Notes: a model not told the origin generated them from the letters alone. A stretch of DNA of 64,000 nt from Acinetobacter sp. ANC 4204 (GCF_002135205.1 NZ_NEFZ01000001.1:310001-374000), one strand, 5' to 3'. Shown: positions 41,009 to 51,490, counted from the first letter of the stretch. Translations and numbers: made by a program.

Positions 41009-41189
41009 TTATATTAAACCCGAGGCTTTCTTAAATTTAAACCTATGTTATGCCAAATACCGCTAGACATTAAAAAAAACAGAATGTCATGTAGTTGTAT
41101 TGAACATTTGTTTAAATTTTTTTAAATACAAAAAATTATGTATTTATTTTAGTACAACTGCAGGTTTAGCGTTTTGCAAGGAGATAAAC

Positions 41190-41444
41190 ATGCTGATTTT
41201 GACCCGACGTGTCGGTGAAACATTAATGATTGGGGATCAAGTAAGCGTTACTGTGCTTGGTGTCAAAGGCAACCAAGTTCGTATTGGTGTCAATGCTCCC
41301 AAAGAAGTATCTGTACATCGTGAAGAGATCTATCAACGCATTCAGCATGAACGTGCTATGCATGAGCACCTTCAACATCTGGATCAGGATTACCAACCTG
41401 CTTATGAAGATGATGGTGCACAGCAGAACAACTACAACCGTTAA
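41190..41444 (+). CDS. csrA: Carbon storage regulator CsrA
   Basis: This 84-residue RNA-binding regulator binds GGA motifs in mRNA leaders and controls translation. The N-terminus [15 protein letters not shown] and [22 protein letters not shown] are canonical, including Arg44 of the RNA-binding face. It is longer than E. coli CsrA (61) through a polar tail with [17 protein letters not shown], as in other Acinetobacter-like proteins. AAGGAG precedes the ATG at 41190. It follows alaS-lysC, the arrangement common in gammaproteobacteria. Confidence 0.96.
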   Translation: MLILTRRVGETLMIGDQVSVTVLGVKGNQVRIGVNAPKEVSVHREEIYQRIQHERAMHEHLQHLDQDYQPAYEDDGAQQNNYNR

Positions 41445-41462
41445 GGTTGAAGTTTTCTGACA

Positions 41463-41487
41463 TAAAGCGGCTCGATCAGCCGCTTTA
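41463..41487 (+). terminator. csrA terminator
   Basis: TAAAGCGGCT-CGATC-AGCCGCTTTA is a perfect 10-bp stem followed by AATTTTTAT. It lies 18 nt after the csrA stop and also serves the convergent rnhB. Confidence 0.85.
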
Positions 41488-41492
41488 AATTT

Positions 41493-42080
41493 TTATGGCA
41501 TCTTTTTTTGCTCAAGTGCCTCGATCACTTTCTTTACAGGTCCAAAACTACGGCGGTGTTCATCAATCACCCCATGTTCAGCAATCGCTTCAAAATGTGC
41601 CTTAGTTGGATAACCTTTGTGTTTGGCAAAACCAAACTGTGGATACTTGCAATCCAATTCAATCATTTGATGGTCACGTGTCACCTTCGCCAGAATACTC
41701 GCTGCTGAAATTTCAGCATGTAAAGCATCCCCTCCAATGATTGCTTCACAACTCATGCTCAAGCCTTGTGGGATTTTATTACCATCAACCAAGACATGGT
41801 CAGGTTGCACTGCCAGCTTCTCCACCGCACGGCGCATCGCAAGTAATGAAGCTTGTAGAATATTGATTTCATCAATTTCAGCGGCACTTGCTTCTGCAAT
41901 TGCCCAAGCCAGTGCTTTTTCCTGAATTTCAACGAAGAGTTTCTCTCGTTTTTTTTCAGTCAATTTTTTAGAGTCATTTAAGCCCTGTATGGGATTATTC
42001 GGATCTAATATCACCGCAGCTGCAACGACCGAACCCACTAAAGGGCCACGCCCTGCTTCATCTGCACCAGCAATTTGCAT
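41493..42080 (-). CDS. rnhB: Ribonuclease HII
   Basis: This 195-residue enzyme removes ribonucleotides and RNA primers from RNA-DNA hybrids. [20 protein letters not shown] holds the catalytic Asp7 and Glu8, and DHVLVDGNK and [14 protein letters not shown] complete the acidic site. The length is typical. Its start lies about 20 nt downstream of the terminator of a small lipoprotein gene on the same strand, so expression needs its own promoter or read-through. Confidence 0.95.
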   Translation of the reverse strand: MQIAGADEAGRGPLVGSVVAAAVILDPNNPIQGLNDSKKLTEKKREKLFVEIQEKALAWAIAEASAAEIDEINILQASLLAMRRAVEKLAVQPDHVLVDGNKIPQGLSMSCEAIIGGDALHAEISAASILAKVTRDHQMIELDCKYPQFGFAKHKGYPTKAHFEAIAEHGVIDEHRRSFGPVKKVIEALEQKKMP

Positions 42081-42100
42081 ATTCTACTCTCATAAAAAAA

Positions 42101-42116
42101 TGGCTGATAACAGCCA
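42101..42116 (-). terminator. Terminator between the lipoprotein gene and rnhB
   Basis: On the minus strand TGGCTG-TTAT-CAGCCA is followed by TTTTTTT. Confidence 0.8.
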
Positions 42117-42145
42117 CTCTCAATATTAATAACAATTTCTTGCGC

Positions 42146-42508
42146 CTAGTTTAACACTTCAGATGCACAGGTGGCGGTAGTTTTAGTTGTTGCTAAAGCG
42201 GTATAGGTCGCCTTTGCTTTAGGATCAATCGCGGCCAAGGCCAGTTGTTCTTTGGACAAGACCTTTGGTGAGTTCTCACCTACACAGTTACATACTTCAC
42301 GTTTTTTCTTTTGTTTTTGATCGTCAGAAAACAACTTACTCGTCATAAGCCAAGTGGGATTATTTTCAATTTCATCCATACATTTCGCATGAGACGCCAT
42401 TTTAATGACAGAAAAACCATCTGAGTTGGAACTCGATAATGGATTCGACACACAAGCAGTCAGCAAAATAGAGCTGAATAAACCCATGATTAATTTATTA
42501 TTTTTCAT
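42146..42508 (-). CDS. Small four-cysteine lipoprotein, paralogue A
   Basis: This 120-residue protein has a signal peptide with lipobox (SSILLTAC, lipidated Cys about 19). The mature part has four cysteines spaced C-x29-C-x-C-x38-C, with CNCVGEN as the central motif and IDPKAK as a later conserved block. The same spacing without gaps occurs in the genes at 42648 and 43840, so these are paralogues. I do not recognise a named family. Structural disulphides or a metal site are both possible. Confidence 0.8.
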   Translation of the reverse strand: MKNNKLIMGLFSSILLTACVSNPLSSSNSDGFSVIKMASHAKCMDEIENNPTWLMTSKLFSDDQKQKKKREVCNCVGENSPKVLSKEQLALAAIDPKAKATYTALATTKTTATCASEVLN

Positions 42509-42647
42509 ACATATATACCTTTTTTATTGATCAAATAATGCTTCAATTTTTATTATTCAGTTCAATATAAAAGATAAATAAATAAAAGTACAAAAGATTG
42601 ATCAAGAAGTTCGAATTCATCTCACCTCTTGACCCGCCACTCAGTGA

Positions 42648-43022
42648 TTAATTGACCGCTTCAGCCACACATGCATTGATGGTCTTCGTCACAGCATTGC
42701 TAATAATTGTTGTACGAGCTGCTGGATCAATCGCTGCCGTTGCAACATCAACTGCTGTAATATTTTGTGGAGCTTTATCACTCACGCAACCACAAATTTC
42801 AGTTTGGATATCGGCTTTTTGATCTACTGTCATAAGCTTAGTCGCAGTTTTCCATGCGGGTAAATTATTCAGCTCAGTGGTGCATTTTGCATTAATGGCA
42901 ATTTTGAGCGCCGCTGTACCTAACTGTTGAGTTGTGGTTTCAGCCGTTGACGGAGTACCTGTCGTGGTACATGCTGAGAGAACCAAAGCCAAAGGGGCTA
43001 ACATTGCGACACATTTTTTCAC
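42648..43022 (-). CDS. Small four-cysteine lipoprotein, paralogue B
   Basis: This 124-residue lipoprotein (lipobox LVLSAC, Cys about 18) has a Thr-rich linker and then the same C-x29-C-x-C-x38-C core as its neighbour (NAKCTTEL, EICGCVSDKAP, AAIDPAAR, NACVAEAVN). It is in the same orientation as paralogue A, 140 nt upstream of it. The tandem layout suggests local duplication. Function unknown. Confidence 0.8.
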   Translation of the reverse strand: MKKCVAMLAPLALVLSACTTTGTPSTAETTTQQLGTAALKIAINAKCTTELNNLPAWKTATKLMTVDQKADIQTEICGCVSDKAPQNITAVDVATAAIDPAARTTIISNAVTKTINACVAEAVN

Positions 43023-43258
43023 TGATTTATCCTTTTCTTGCAGTTAAAATTCAGCGTATTGTGCCGAAGATTCTCGCATTTCGGAAATACTATTTCATAA
43101 ATGCACCGATCATACTTAATCCATTGCATAATTTTAGATCATTCACACCACTCATCTAAACAGCGTTGCAGAATTTCAACGCTATGTTGCATCTCGCATA
43201 TTTTTGCAATATCTATAGTTCTATAAAATAGCGCAACATAAAAATGGATGTGAATCTA

Positions 43259-43813
43259 ATGAACACAGTAAATACCCATTACACGCGTACCGCTCAAGTT
43301 CTACATTGGCTGATGGCAATTATCTTTATTGCCGCATGGCTGATTGGGTTTTATAGCGGAAATTTCTTAAGTTATGATGTGGATGGTAGCTTTAAGGGAG
43401 ATGTCATCACCCTGCATAAAAATATTGCAACCACGATCATTTTTCTGGTGGTGATCCGTATCTTCTGGCGCTACACCCACCCTGCGCCTAAACTGCCTGA
43501 TAGTATGTCCCCGCTAATGCAAAAACTGGCACACCTCGGTCATTTGGCTTTATATTTCATTTTGTTGGCTTTACCTATTACAGGCTGTTTATTTAGCTGG
43601 AGTGCTGGGCACCCTGCACCTGTTTTGTACTTATTTGAAATACCGCGTTTAGTACAAGACAACCCTGAATTACTCGCAATCGTAAAACCATTACATGTCT
43701 GGATTTCATGGGCAGCTGGATTGCTGTTGGCAGGTCATATTGCAGCAGCTCTAAAACACCACTTTATAGATAAAGATAACGTATTAAACAGCATGACCAA
43801 ACAAGCAAAGTAA
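43259..43813 (+). CDS. cybB: Cytochrome b561
   Basis: This 184-residue inner-membrane dihaem protein has four hydrophobic helices and haem-ligand histidines in VLHWLM, TLHKNIATTI and HIAAALKHHFIDKDN, as in E. coli CybB. It passes electrons between quinol and a periplasmic acceptor, probably superoxide in E. coli. I start at MNTVNTHYTR (43259), which aligns with the family, instead of 43244. It lies divergently between two of the four-cysteine protein genes, B upstream and C downstream. Confidence 0.88.
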   Translation: MNTVNTHYTRTAQVLHWLMAIIFIAAWLIGFYSGNFLSYDVDGSFKGDVITLHKNIATTIIFLVVIRIFWRYTHPAPKLPDSMSPLMQKLAHLGHLALYFILLALPITGCLFSWSAGHPAPVLYLFEIPRLVQDNPELLAIVKPLHVWISWAAGLLLAGHIAAALKHHFIDKDNVLNSMTKQAK

Positions 43814-43829
43814 TACCAAGTTGAATCAG

Positions 43830-43858
43830 CCTAAAAGCATCAATCTGTTGCTTTTAGG
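43830..43858. terminator. Shared terminator of cybB and the gene at 43840
   Basis: CCTAAAAGCA and TGCTTTTAGG are 10-bp perfect arms around a 9-nt loop. The hairpin overlaps the stop codon of the convergent gene. Confidence 0.6.
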
Positions 43859-44202
43859 ACTTCATCCACCACGCATCCTTTAAGCGTATTCAACACGCCC
43901 TGTTGTACTACCTGTTTTTTGACTTGCTCATCAACCACTGCATGTAATAAGGTTGTTGCGGGAATATCCTTTAATGCATTTTCACCCACGCAGCCACAGA
44001 TTTGTGTTTGGAGTTGATTCTTTTTTTCTTCACCAATCAATGCTGTCCTGACTTTCCATAAGCGTGTCGACTCCAACTCTACACCGCACTGATATACCAC
44101 CACTGGCTTTAATAACTTTTGAGTTAACCCTGTATCTGTTTTAAGTAAATAAACTGCAAAAAGTGCAAAAATAACCACAAGCAATGCAATGATTTTTTTC
44201 AT
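43840..44202 (-). CDS. Small four-cysteine exported protein, paralogue C
   Basis: This 120-residue protein has an uncleaved-looking N-terminal anchor (IIALLVVIFALFAVYLL) without a lipobox. Its periplasmic part has the same C-x29-C-x-C-x38-C core (YQCGVEL, QICGCVGENALKDIP, AVVDEQ, KGCVVDEVL) as the two lipoproteins at 42146 and 42648. It is a membrane-anchored rather than lipidated paralogue, separated from them by cytochrome b561. Function unknown. Confidence 0.78.
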   Translation of the reverse strand: MKKIIALLVVIFALFAVYLLKTDTGLTQKLLKPVVVYQCGVELESTRLWKVRTALIGEEKKNQLQTQICGCVGENALKDIPATTLLHAVVDEQVKKQVVQQGVLNTLKGCVVDEVLKATD

Positions 44203-44218
44203 ATCGACCTCACATAAA

Positions 44219-44242
44219 AAAGACAGAGCGAACTCTGTCTTT
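44219..44242. terminator. Terminator of the adenine deaminase gene
   Basis: AAAGACAGAG-CGAA-CTCTGTCTTT is a perfect 10-bp stem just downstream of the deaminase stop. Confidence 0.85.
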
Positions 44243-44256
44243 AAAGCAACATTAGA

Positions 44257-45270
<1,014 letters not shown>

Positions 45271-45283
45271 TTAAAAAATAAAA

Positions 45284-45310
45284 AAGGGTGTAAACGGAGT
45301 TTACACCCTT
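45284..45310 (-). terminator. Terminator of the purine permease gene
   Basis: AAGGGTGTAAA and TTTACACCCTT are 11-bp arms around a 5-nt loop. On the minus strand TTTTTTATTTTTT follows. It lies between the permease and the deaminase, only 26 nt before the deaminase start. Confidence 0.85.
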
Positions 45311-45326
45311 ATCAATATTTGGTGAA

Positions 45327-46649
45327 TTAGCCACCAAACATTGCAAATTTCAGTGCCCAAAGCGCAGCAACAATCCAAACCATATACGGTACAGTTGCTG
45401 CCTTACCTGTGAACAGTTTAACCAATGCATAGCTGATAAAGCCCATCGCAATACCATCTGCAATTGAGTAAGTAAATGGCATAAAGACAATAGTTAAAAA
45501 CGCAGGTACTGCTTCAGTAATATCATCCCAATCAATATGGGTAATCCCCTGAATCATCAACACACCAACAAATAACAGAGCTGGAGCGGTTGCAAAACCA
45601 GGTACAGACTGAGCTAATGGTGCCAAGAATAAACATAGAATAAAAAGCACAGCAACCACAACTGCGGTTAAGCCTGTACGCCCACCCGCAGCAACACCTG
45701 CTGAAGACTCAATATATGGCGTTGTTGAAGATGTACCTAATGCTGCACCCGCAACGATTGCAGTTGAGTCTGCAAACAAAGCCTTTTTCAAACGTGGAAG
45801 CTTGCCATCTTTCAGTAAACCTGCACGGTGTGACACACCAACCAATGTCCCCGTTGAGTCAAATAAATCGACCAAGAAGAATACAAAAATAACACCCACT
45901 AAACTCGCAGTAAAAAGACCTTTGAAATCCATCTGCATGAATGTCGGAGCAATTGATGGAATCTCCCCCACCACACCTTTAAATTCGCTTAAACCCAATG
46001 CAGTTGAAATAGCAGTCAAAGCTAGAATACTGATAATAATTGCACCGCGCACTTTAAAGTGATGTAGCACAACCACCATTAAGAAACCGAATAAAGCCAA
46101 AAGAACAGTTGGTTGCTTTAAGTCACCTAATCCCACCAAAGTTGCTGGATTATCGACAATAATCCCTGCATTTTTTAAAGCAATTAATGCAAGAAATAAA
46201 CCAATCCCACCACCAATTGCAAGCTTAAGTGACATTGGAATTGCATTCACAATAGCTTCACGAATTTTAAACATGCTGATCGCAATGAATATAAAACCTG
46301 ATACAAACACGGCTGCTAAAGCGGTCTGCCAAGGTACCCCCATACCCAAACATACCGAATAGGTAAAGTAAGCGTTTAAACCCATACCTGGTGCGAGTGC
46401 AATAGGATAATTCGCAACAATGCCCATCACTAAACAACCAATTGCGGCTGCAAGACAAGTTGCTACAAAGACAGCTCCATGATCCATCCCCGTTTCGGAT
46501 AAAATCATTGGATTCACAATAATGATGTAACACATCGTTAAGAATGTGGTTACACCTGCAAGAAGCTCTGTACGAAAACTGGTTTTATTTTCACTCAGTT
46601 TGAACATACGCTCGAGCATATTTTCTGAAGATGGATTAGGAGTCGTCAT
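45327..46649 (-). CDS. NCS2-family purine permease (AzgA-like)
   Basis: This 440-residue inner-membrane transporter has about 12-14 hydrophobic segments. TSSTTPYIESSAGVAAGGRT is the family signature segment, and GLNAYFTYSVCLGMGVPWQ and SADGIAMGFISYALVK-type (here SIADGIAMG) blocks fit the adenine/guanine/hypoxanthine branch. It should import purine bases with protons and supply the adjacent deaminase. A strong terminator separates the two genes, so they may be only partly co-expressed. Confidence 0.9.
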   Translation of the reverse strand: MTTPNPSSENMLERMFKLSENKTSFRTELLAGVTTFLTMCYIIIVNPMILSETGMDHGAVFVATCLAAAIGCLVMGIVANYPIALAPGMGLNAYFTYSVCLGMGVPWQTALAAVFVSGFIFIAISMFKIREAIVNAIPMSLKLAIGGGIGLFLALIALKNAGIIVDNPATLVGLGDLKQPTVLLALFGFLMVVVLHHFKVRGAIIISILALTAISTALGLSEFKGVVGEIPSIAPTFMQMDFKGLFTASLVGVIFVFFLVDLFDSTGTLVGVSHRAGLLKDGKLPRLKKALFADSTAIVAGAALGTSSTTPYIESSAGVAAGGRTGLTAVVVAVLFILCLFLAPLAQSVPGFATAPALLFVGVLMIQGITHIDWDDITEAVPAFLTIVFMPFTYSIADGIAMGFISYALVKLFTGKAATVPYMVWIVAALWALKFAMFGG

Positions 46650-47018
46650 GACCTAGCCCCTGTAAATAAACTTTTAAAACTGTATAACTTTTCAAAATTT
46701 GCTAGATTCAACACACTGAACATCTAATTCAATTTTTGCAAGTTAAAGCAATGGATATGCCAAATTTCCTCAACTCAGGAAAAGTTTATTTAGCCATGAA
46801 TGATTTAAGTTGAAACTTACACCATATATACCTAAACAAAAAAGCCGCATAAACCGTATGCAGCTTTCAACAAAAATGTCATTTTAGAATCAAAGTCTAA
46901 AATTCAAGATATCTCGGCGCGGATTATAACACACTGATTTTTAATTGTTTTAAAATTTATTTTTGATTAAAATTCAATATGATAAGTGATTCATGCGTTT
47001 TTTATTCAATTATGAACA
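46650..47018. other. Intergenic region upstream of the purine permease
   Basis: This AT-rich spacer holds the terminator at 46841-46867 for the small membrane protein gene. No promoter stands out and I see no purine riboswitch fold by eye. Confidence 0.45.
46841..46867 (-). terminator. Terminator of the small gene at 47019-47276
   Basis: On the minus strand AAAGCTGCATA-CGGTT-TATGCGGCTTT is an 11-bp stem with one G-U pair, followed by TTTTTT. Confidence 0.8.
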
Positions 47019-47276
47019 TCAAAGTACTTTGATCGAGACCTGTTCTATTACCACTTCAGCATCACTTTGAAGTGGGCGCGTAACTTTTTCAGGGACGACC
47101 GTTACCTTTGAGATCGGACTCAAGTTTTGTACTTTAGGTTCAGCACTGTTCATGAGTTGATTCAGCTCTTGTTGCTTTTTAGTTTCAGTATCCTGAAAAA
47201 CAACAAAACCAAGCAAACAAACAGCTAATACAAAAATAGGAATTAGAATCTTTTTCACGGTATTCACAATATCCAT
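47019..47276 (-). CDS. Small single-helix membrane protein, unknown
   Basis: This protein of about 85 residues has one hydrophobic helix (ILIPIFVLAVCLLGFVVF) and a polar exported tail ending in VIEQVSIKVL. I start at the second Met (MDIVNTVKK); the longer frame starts at 47303. A terminator about 150 nt downstream supports a transcribed gene. No family recognised. Confidence 0.5.
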   Translation of the reverse strand: MDIVNTVKKILIPIFVLAVCLLGFVVFQDTETKKQQELNQLMNSAEPKVQNLSPISKVTVVPEKVTRPLQSDAEVVIEQVSIKVL

Positions 47277-47486
47277 AACTGTTTTAGCATGATTACAAAT
47301 CATAACAAATTACATGAGGGTCAACACACTTATCTGATAAAAAGCATATTCACACTTTATAGTTTTTTCTGATTTAATTATTTCAATAACATAAGATTAA
47401 GTGAAAGACATGCCAAGAAAATATGATCAAAGTGCTCAATTTTGTAATATTTTATATTTCAAAAAATTACAGTTGATTAACTTTTG

Positions 47487-48914
47487 ATGAACATAATTTG
47501 GTTTCGACAAGACCTTCGCATACATGATAATGCTGCACTTTGGCATGCAAGCCAAGACGGGGCTATGCTTGCTTTAGTCATCTTATCTCCTGAACAATGG
47601 CTATTACACCATGATGCTCCTGTAAAAATAGATTTATATGTCCGACAATTGGAAGATTTGAAACAAAATCTGGCTAAGCTCAATATTCCACTGGTTATTT
47701 TAAACATTCCTCTGTGGCGTGATATCCCTGTTCAACTTTCATCCTTATGTCATGTACTTCAAGTACAACAGATCTTTGCAAATTTCGAAGTGGGCGTAAA
47801 TGAGCTGAAACGTGATGCTGAAATACAAAAGTGTCTCGATCAACATGCCATTACATTTACTCTATTTCAAGATCGGACGATATTTCCTTTAAACAGTATT
47901 CGTAACCAATCAGGTAAACCCTATCAAGTCTTTGGCGCTTTTAAGAAAACCTGTTATGAACGTTTAAATATTGGCTTACCTCAGTGCTACCCACTCCCTT
48001 CTGCACAGCAGCACATACAGCTTCCTACCGATTTAAATACAAGCATTCCTCACATTGAATCACTGATTGATGCAAATACGAATGAATTAAATCAAATTAA
48101 AGCCTATTGGCCTGAAACGGAAGCCTATGCACTTTCGGTGCTCGATGATTTTATTGAGCATAAAGTTAGTGACTATCAGAAAGAAAGGGACTTCCCCTTT
48201 CTGAATAGTACGAGCCAACTTTCAACCTATTTAAATATTGGAATCCTATCTATCCGCCAGTGTCTCAATGCCCTGTTTCGTGCTCAACATGGTCAATTTA
48301 TGATTGATAATACAGGCCAGCAAACGTGGTTAGATGAATTACTTTGGCGGGAGTTTTATCAACATATTCTATTTGATTTTCCGCATGTCTCTAAACATCT
48401 GCCATTTAAAGCCAACACACAACGAATTGTTTGGCGAGATGCACCCGAGGATTTAAAAGCATGGCAACAAGGTCGTACTGGTATTCCAATTGTGGATGCA
48501 GGTATGCGACAACTCCTTGCGACAGGCTGGATGCATAATCGAGTGCGGATGATTGTCGCAATGTTCTTAACGAAAAACTTGTTGATTGATTGGCGACTGG
48601 GCGAACAGTGGTTTATGCAACATTTGGCAGATGGTGACTTGGCTGCCAATAATGGTGGATGGCAGTGGTGTGCCTCCACAGGCACCGATGCTGTGCCTTA
48701 CTTCCGAGTCTTTAATCCTGTAAGCCAATCGCAGAAATTTGATAGTCATGGTGACTATATTCGACAGTGGTTACCAGAGCTTGCACATTTAGATGCCAAA
48801 AGCATTCATGAACCTTATGCTCGGCAGCCGAATATGGAACTAGACTATCCCAAACCAATCGTAGATTTAAAATCCAGCCGTGTGCGTGCCATCGAAGCGT
48901 TTAAAGGGCTCTAA
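47487..48914 (+). CDS. phrB: Deoxyribodipyrimidine photolyase (CPD, class I)
   Basis: This 475-residue flavoprotein uses light to split cyclobutane pyrimidine dimers. The N-terminal antenna domain (IIWFRQDLRIHDNAAL) is followed by the FAD domain with WLDELLWREFYQHIL, GMRQLLATGWMHNRVRM and NNGGWQWCASTGTDAVPYFR, where the photoreduction Trp and FAD contacts lie. The ATG at 47487 is preferred to the TTG just upstream. Its last base triplet overlaps the convergent HD-domain gene by four bases. Confidence 0.94.
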   Translation: MNIIWFRQDLRIHDNAALWHASQDGAMLALVILSPEQWLLHHDAPVKIDLYVRQLEDLKQNLAKLNIPLVILNIPLWRDIPVQLSSLCHVLQVQQIFANFEVGVNELKRDAEIQKCLDQHAITFTLFQDRTIFPLNSIRNQSGKPYQVFGAFKKTCYERLNIGLPQCYPLPSAQQHIQLPTDLNTSIPHIESLIDANTNELNQIKAYWPETEAYALSVLDDFIEHKVSDYQKERDFPFLNSTSQLSTYLNIGILSIRQCLNALFRAQHGQFMIDNTGQQTWLDELLWREFYQHILFDFPHVSKHLPFKANTQRIVWRDAPEDLKAWQQGRTGIPIVDAGMRQLLATGWMHNRVRMIVAMFLTKNLLIDWRLGEQWFMQHLADGDLAANNGGWQWCASTGTDAVPYFRVFNPVSQSQKFDSHGDYIRQWLPELAHLDAKSIHEPYARQPNMELDYPKPIVDLKSSRVRAIEAFKGL

Positions 48915-49537
48915 ACACTTAAAATTTGGGCTAAGTTCTGCTTAGCCTGATGCTCATAGCGCTTTTGGAAAAGTGGTGTTTGATACAGAGGCTGCATTTC
49001 TAAAAAGTGCCTTAACACCTGCTGACGTTTCTGTGCATAAAGTGAAGGCTCAACCCAAGCATATTCTTGCTGAATTTGGCCTTCATATTCAGCAAAACGA
49101 ATAGGATTGCTGGCTAAAATTACCAGATCAATATCCAGTAGATAAGCTAAATCCAAGTTAGCTGTCAGTGCATGTGCTTGGGTTGCCAAAATCCATGCAT
49201 AAATCTTTTCCATTTGTTCAGCAACCAGCACACTTTCAAGCACCTGCTTCATGTACTCAGCACTTTGCTGTTCATTGTCATTTGCTTGCGGATTGTAAAT
49301 AACATCATGAAACCAAATCGCCAACTCAACGGATAAGGCATCTGTTAGGTGGGTTTTAATGTCATGAAAATGCTCTAAACACTCAACAATATGCTGCACC
49401 GTATGATAATGCCGTTGTGATTCACTATAGGCGCTATACAGTGCTCCATAAAGTTCTTCACAACTACTCACAGTTAAATCCAACTGGCTTGCGGTATGTG
49501 TCCAATAGTCCTGAAACTGTTTTATATACCGCACCAT
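48911..49537 (-). CDS. HD-superfamily metal-dependent phosphohydrolase, predicted
   Basis: This 208-residue helical protein has HD-domain metal motifs: HYHTVQHI (residues about 42-49), ELAIWFHDVIYNP (HD) and later LLDIDLVIL carrying a further Asp. It belongs to the group often carrying the misleading label 'N-methyl-D-aspartate receptor NMDAR2C subunit'. The substrate is unknown. It is 15 nt downstream of yaaA on the same strand, so the two are likely co-transcribed, and it converges on the photolyase. Confidence 0.8.
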   Translation of the reverse strand: MVRYIKQFQDYWTHTASQLDLTVSSCEELYGALYSAYSESQRHYHTVQHIVECLEHFHDIKTHLTDALSVELAIWFHDVIYNPQANDNEQQSAEYMKQVLESVLVAEQMEKIYAWILATQAHALTANLDLAYLLDIDLVILASNPIRFAEYEGQIQQEYAWVEPSLYAQKRQQVLRHFLEMQPLYQTPLFQKRYEHQAKQNLAQILSV

Positions 49538-49552
49538 TGCAATGCCCTTTCG

Positions 49553-50332
49553 TTATGCTGCCTGTTCATCTCGTTTAAAGACCAACTCGCCTTTTAGCGA
49601 GCTATCTGCATCGAAATAATAGCCATCAGTATTAAAGGATTTTAAGCCTTCGATTTGATCAATCTGATTTTCAATCATATAGCGAGCCATCAAACCACGT
49701 GCTTTTTTGGCATAGAAACTAATGACTTTATATTTGCCATTTTTCTGATCTAAAAACACAGGTTTAATAACTTCTGCTTGGATTTTGCTTTCTTTCACAG
49801 ATCTATAGTATTCATCAGAAGCAATATTCAGCAAAATTTGAGAACCAGCTTGTTCTAAATCTTGGTTGATTAAATCAGTAATGTGATTGCCCCAAAACTC
49901 ATACAAATTGTGTCCGCGAGGGTTCGTAAGTTTAGTGCCCATTTCTAAACGATAAGGCATCATCAAATCCAATGGACGTAACAAACCATACAGACCCGAT
50001 AACATTCTTAAATGCTGCTGCGCATATTGAATGTCATCTGCAGATAAATGATAAGCATCTAAACCTGTATAAACATCACCTTTAAAAGCAAACATGGCTT
50101 GTCGTGCATTCGCAAAGCTAAATTCTGACTGCCAATCACGAAAGCGCGCTACATTTAAAGTGGCAATTTTCTCACTCACGCTCATTAAGTTTGCAATTTC
50201 ACTTGCCGACAACTTGCGACTAACTTCGATCAATTCTTGGGAATGTTGTAGCAATCTGGGTTGTGTGTACTGATCGGTAGGTAAAGCAGTTTGGTAATCT
50301 AGAGTTTTAGCGGGAGAAACAAGGGCGAGCAT
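49553..50332 (-). CDS. yaaA: Peroxide-stress protein YaaA
   Basis: This 259-residue DUF328/UPF0246 protein lowers free intracellular iron and protects DNA under peroxide stress in E. coli. [12 protein letters not shown] opens it, followed by [35 protein letters not shown] and the end RYMIENQID...[10 protein letters not shown] start at the ATG at 50332; a TTG two codons upstream is unlikely. Confidence 0.93.
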   Translation of the reverse strand: MLALVSPAKTLDYQTALPTDQYTQPRLLQHSQELIEVSRKLSASEIANLMSVSEKIATLNVARFRDWQSEFSFANARQAMFAFKGDVYTGLDAYHLSADDIQYAQQHLRMLSGLYGLLRPLDLMMPYRLEMGTKLTNPRGHNLYEFWGNHITDLINQDLEQAGSQILLNIASDEYYRSVKESKIQAEVIKPVFLDQKNGKYKVISFYAKKARGLMARYMIENQIDQIEGLKSFNTDGYYFDADSSLKGELVFKRDEQAA

Positions 50333-50458
50333 AGACAACCTGATTAAAAAACAATTAAACAGACTATAACAGTAGACTTATTTTATTGCCAATCTGTGTT
50401 TTTAATAAGCATAAACGGTTAAACTAGCCGATTCTCCTGTTATATGTATCTATTTTCT

Positions 50459-51088
50459 ATGTCTGAGCAGATGTTCATTCAAGGTCCAGTTGGGCAAATT
50501 GAAGTTTTTGTAGACTATCCACAGGGTGAAGTGAAAGGATTCGCGGTAGTAACTCACCCCCATCCCCTGCAAGGTGGTACGCCTCAACACAAGGTGCCTG
50601 CTTTACTTGCACAAATGTTTTTAGAACGCGGTTGCGTTGTGTATCGCCCAAGTTTCCGTGGTTCTGGTCAAAGTGCTGGTGAGCACGACGAAGGTCACGG
50701 CGAAACGATAGACACCTTAGAAGTTATACACTACGCACGTAGCCAACACGCAGACTTACCTTTTTATGCAGGTGGTTTTAGCTTTGGTGCACATGTCATG
50801 GCAAAAAGCTACTCTATGCTTCCAGTAGATGTTCATCCTGTACAAACTATTTTATGTGGCTTACCAACAGCAACTGTAGCGGGTGTACGTCACTATGTTA
50901 CCCCACACATTAAGGGTGACATCTTGTTTATTCATGGTGAAGCCGATGATGTCACATTGCTCTCCGATATGATCCAGTGGGCTAAACCACAGCGCCATTT
51001 AGTGACTGTATTACCGGGCGCAAACCATTTCTTTACAGGTTATTTAAAGCAGTTACGTATCGCGATTACACGTTTTCTGTGGATTTAA
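50459..51088 (+). CDS. Alpha/beta hydrolase
   Basis: This 209-residue serine hydrolase without signal peptide has the nucleophile elbow GGFSFGAH (Ser about residue 109), a probable acid Asp in HGEADDVTLL and catalytic His in PGANHFFTG. It resembles the small dienelactone-hydrolase-like group (HPHPLQGGTPQHK) common in proteobacteria; the biological substrate is unknown. I start at MSEQMFIQG; the frame opens 15 nt earlier at 50444. A hairpin follows it. Confidence 0.82.
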   Translation: MSEQMFIQGPVGQIEVFVDYPQGEVKGFAVVTHPHPLQGGTPQHKVPALLAQMFLERGCVVYRPSFRGSGQSAGEHDEGHGETIDTLEVIHYARSQHADLPFYAGGFSFGAHVMAKSYSMLPVDVHPVQTILCGLPTATVAGVRHYVTPHIKGDILFIHGEADDVTLLSDMIQWAKPQRHLVTVLPGANHFFTGYLKQLRIAITRFLWI

Positions 51089-51490
51089 TGCTTAAAGGAG
51101 TTCAAGAGAGAAATGATGATCTTCTTTAGAACATTTCTTTCTTGAGTTTTCCAGCATTTCACTTCGCACTTTTCTTTGATTACACATTTAGGTATCACTT
51201 TATTTTATTGTCTTGATCTGAACAGCGCGTTTTTAATCACTTATTTCATCTTCTATATTTTTTTGATGATCTCTTTTGAACTCCATATTAGATCGCTTCA
51301 AAACCGACATGCCCCCCCCACATTTAAATATCCGTGAAGTTTCAAACCGTATCATGGCACATTATGCAACTATATCTTTTTTAACTTGGTATATTCTGCA
51401 TAACCTTTTTCAAATAATTAATTATACAATCAATGCCTTGGCTCAAGAGAGCTACAGATTTAAATAATTTTTAAAATATTCAAGGATCTT
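51089..51490. other. Intergenic region before the DUF2147 gene
   Basis: It holds the hairpin at 51101-51150. The frame at 51276-51467 (63 codons, TTG start, low-complexity hydrophobic end) is not convincing. Nothing else is evident. Confidence 0.4.
51101..51150 (+). terminator. Hairpin terminator after the hydrolase gene
   Basis: The arms 51101-51115 and 51132-51146 match over 14 bp with one G-U pair, around a 16-nt loop, and are followed by TTTT. Confidence 0.6.

Noticed and set aside
46650..47018. Purine riboswitch before the NCS2 permease
   Set aside because: The spacer holds only the terminator of the preceding gene and lacks the conserved three-way-junction sequence of purine riboswitches.
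51276..51467. 63-codon frame before the DUF2147 gene
   Set aside because: TTG start, no ribosome site and no recognisable sequence.
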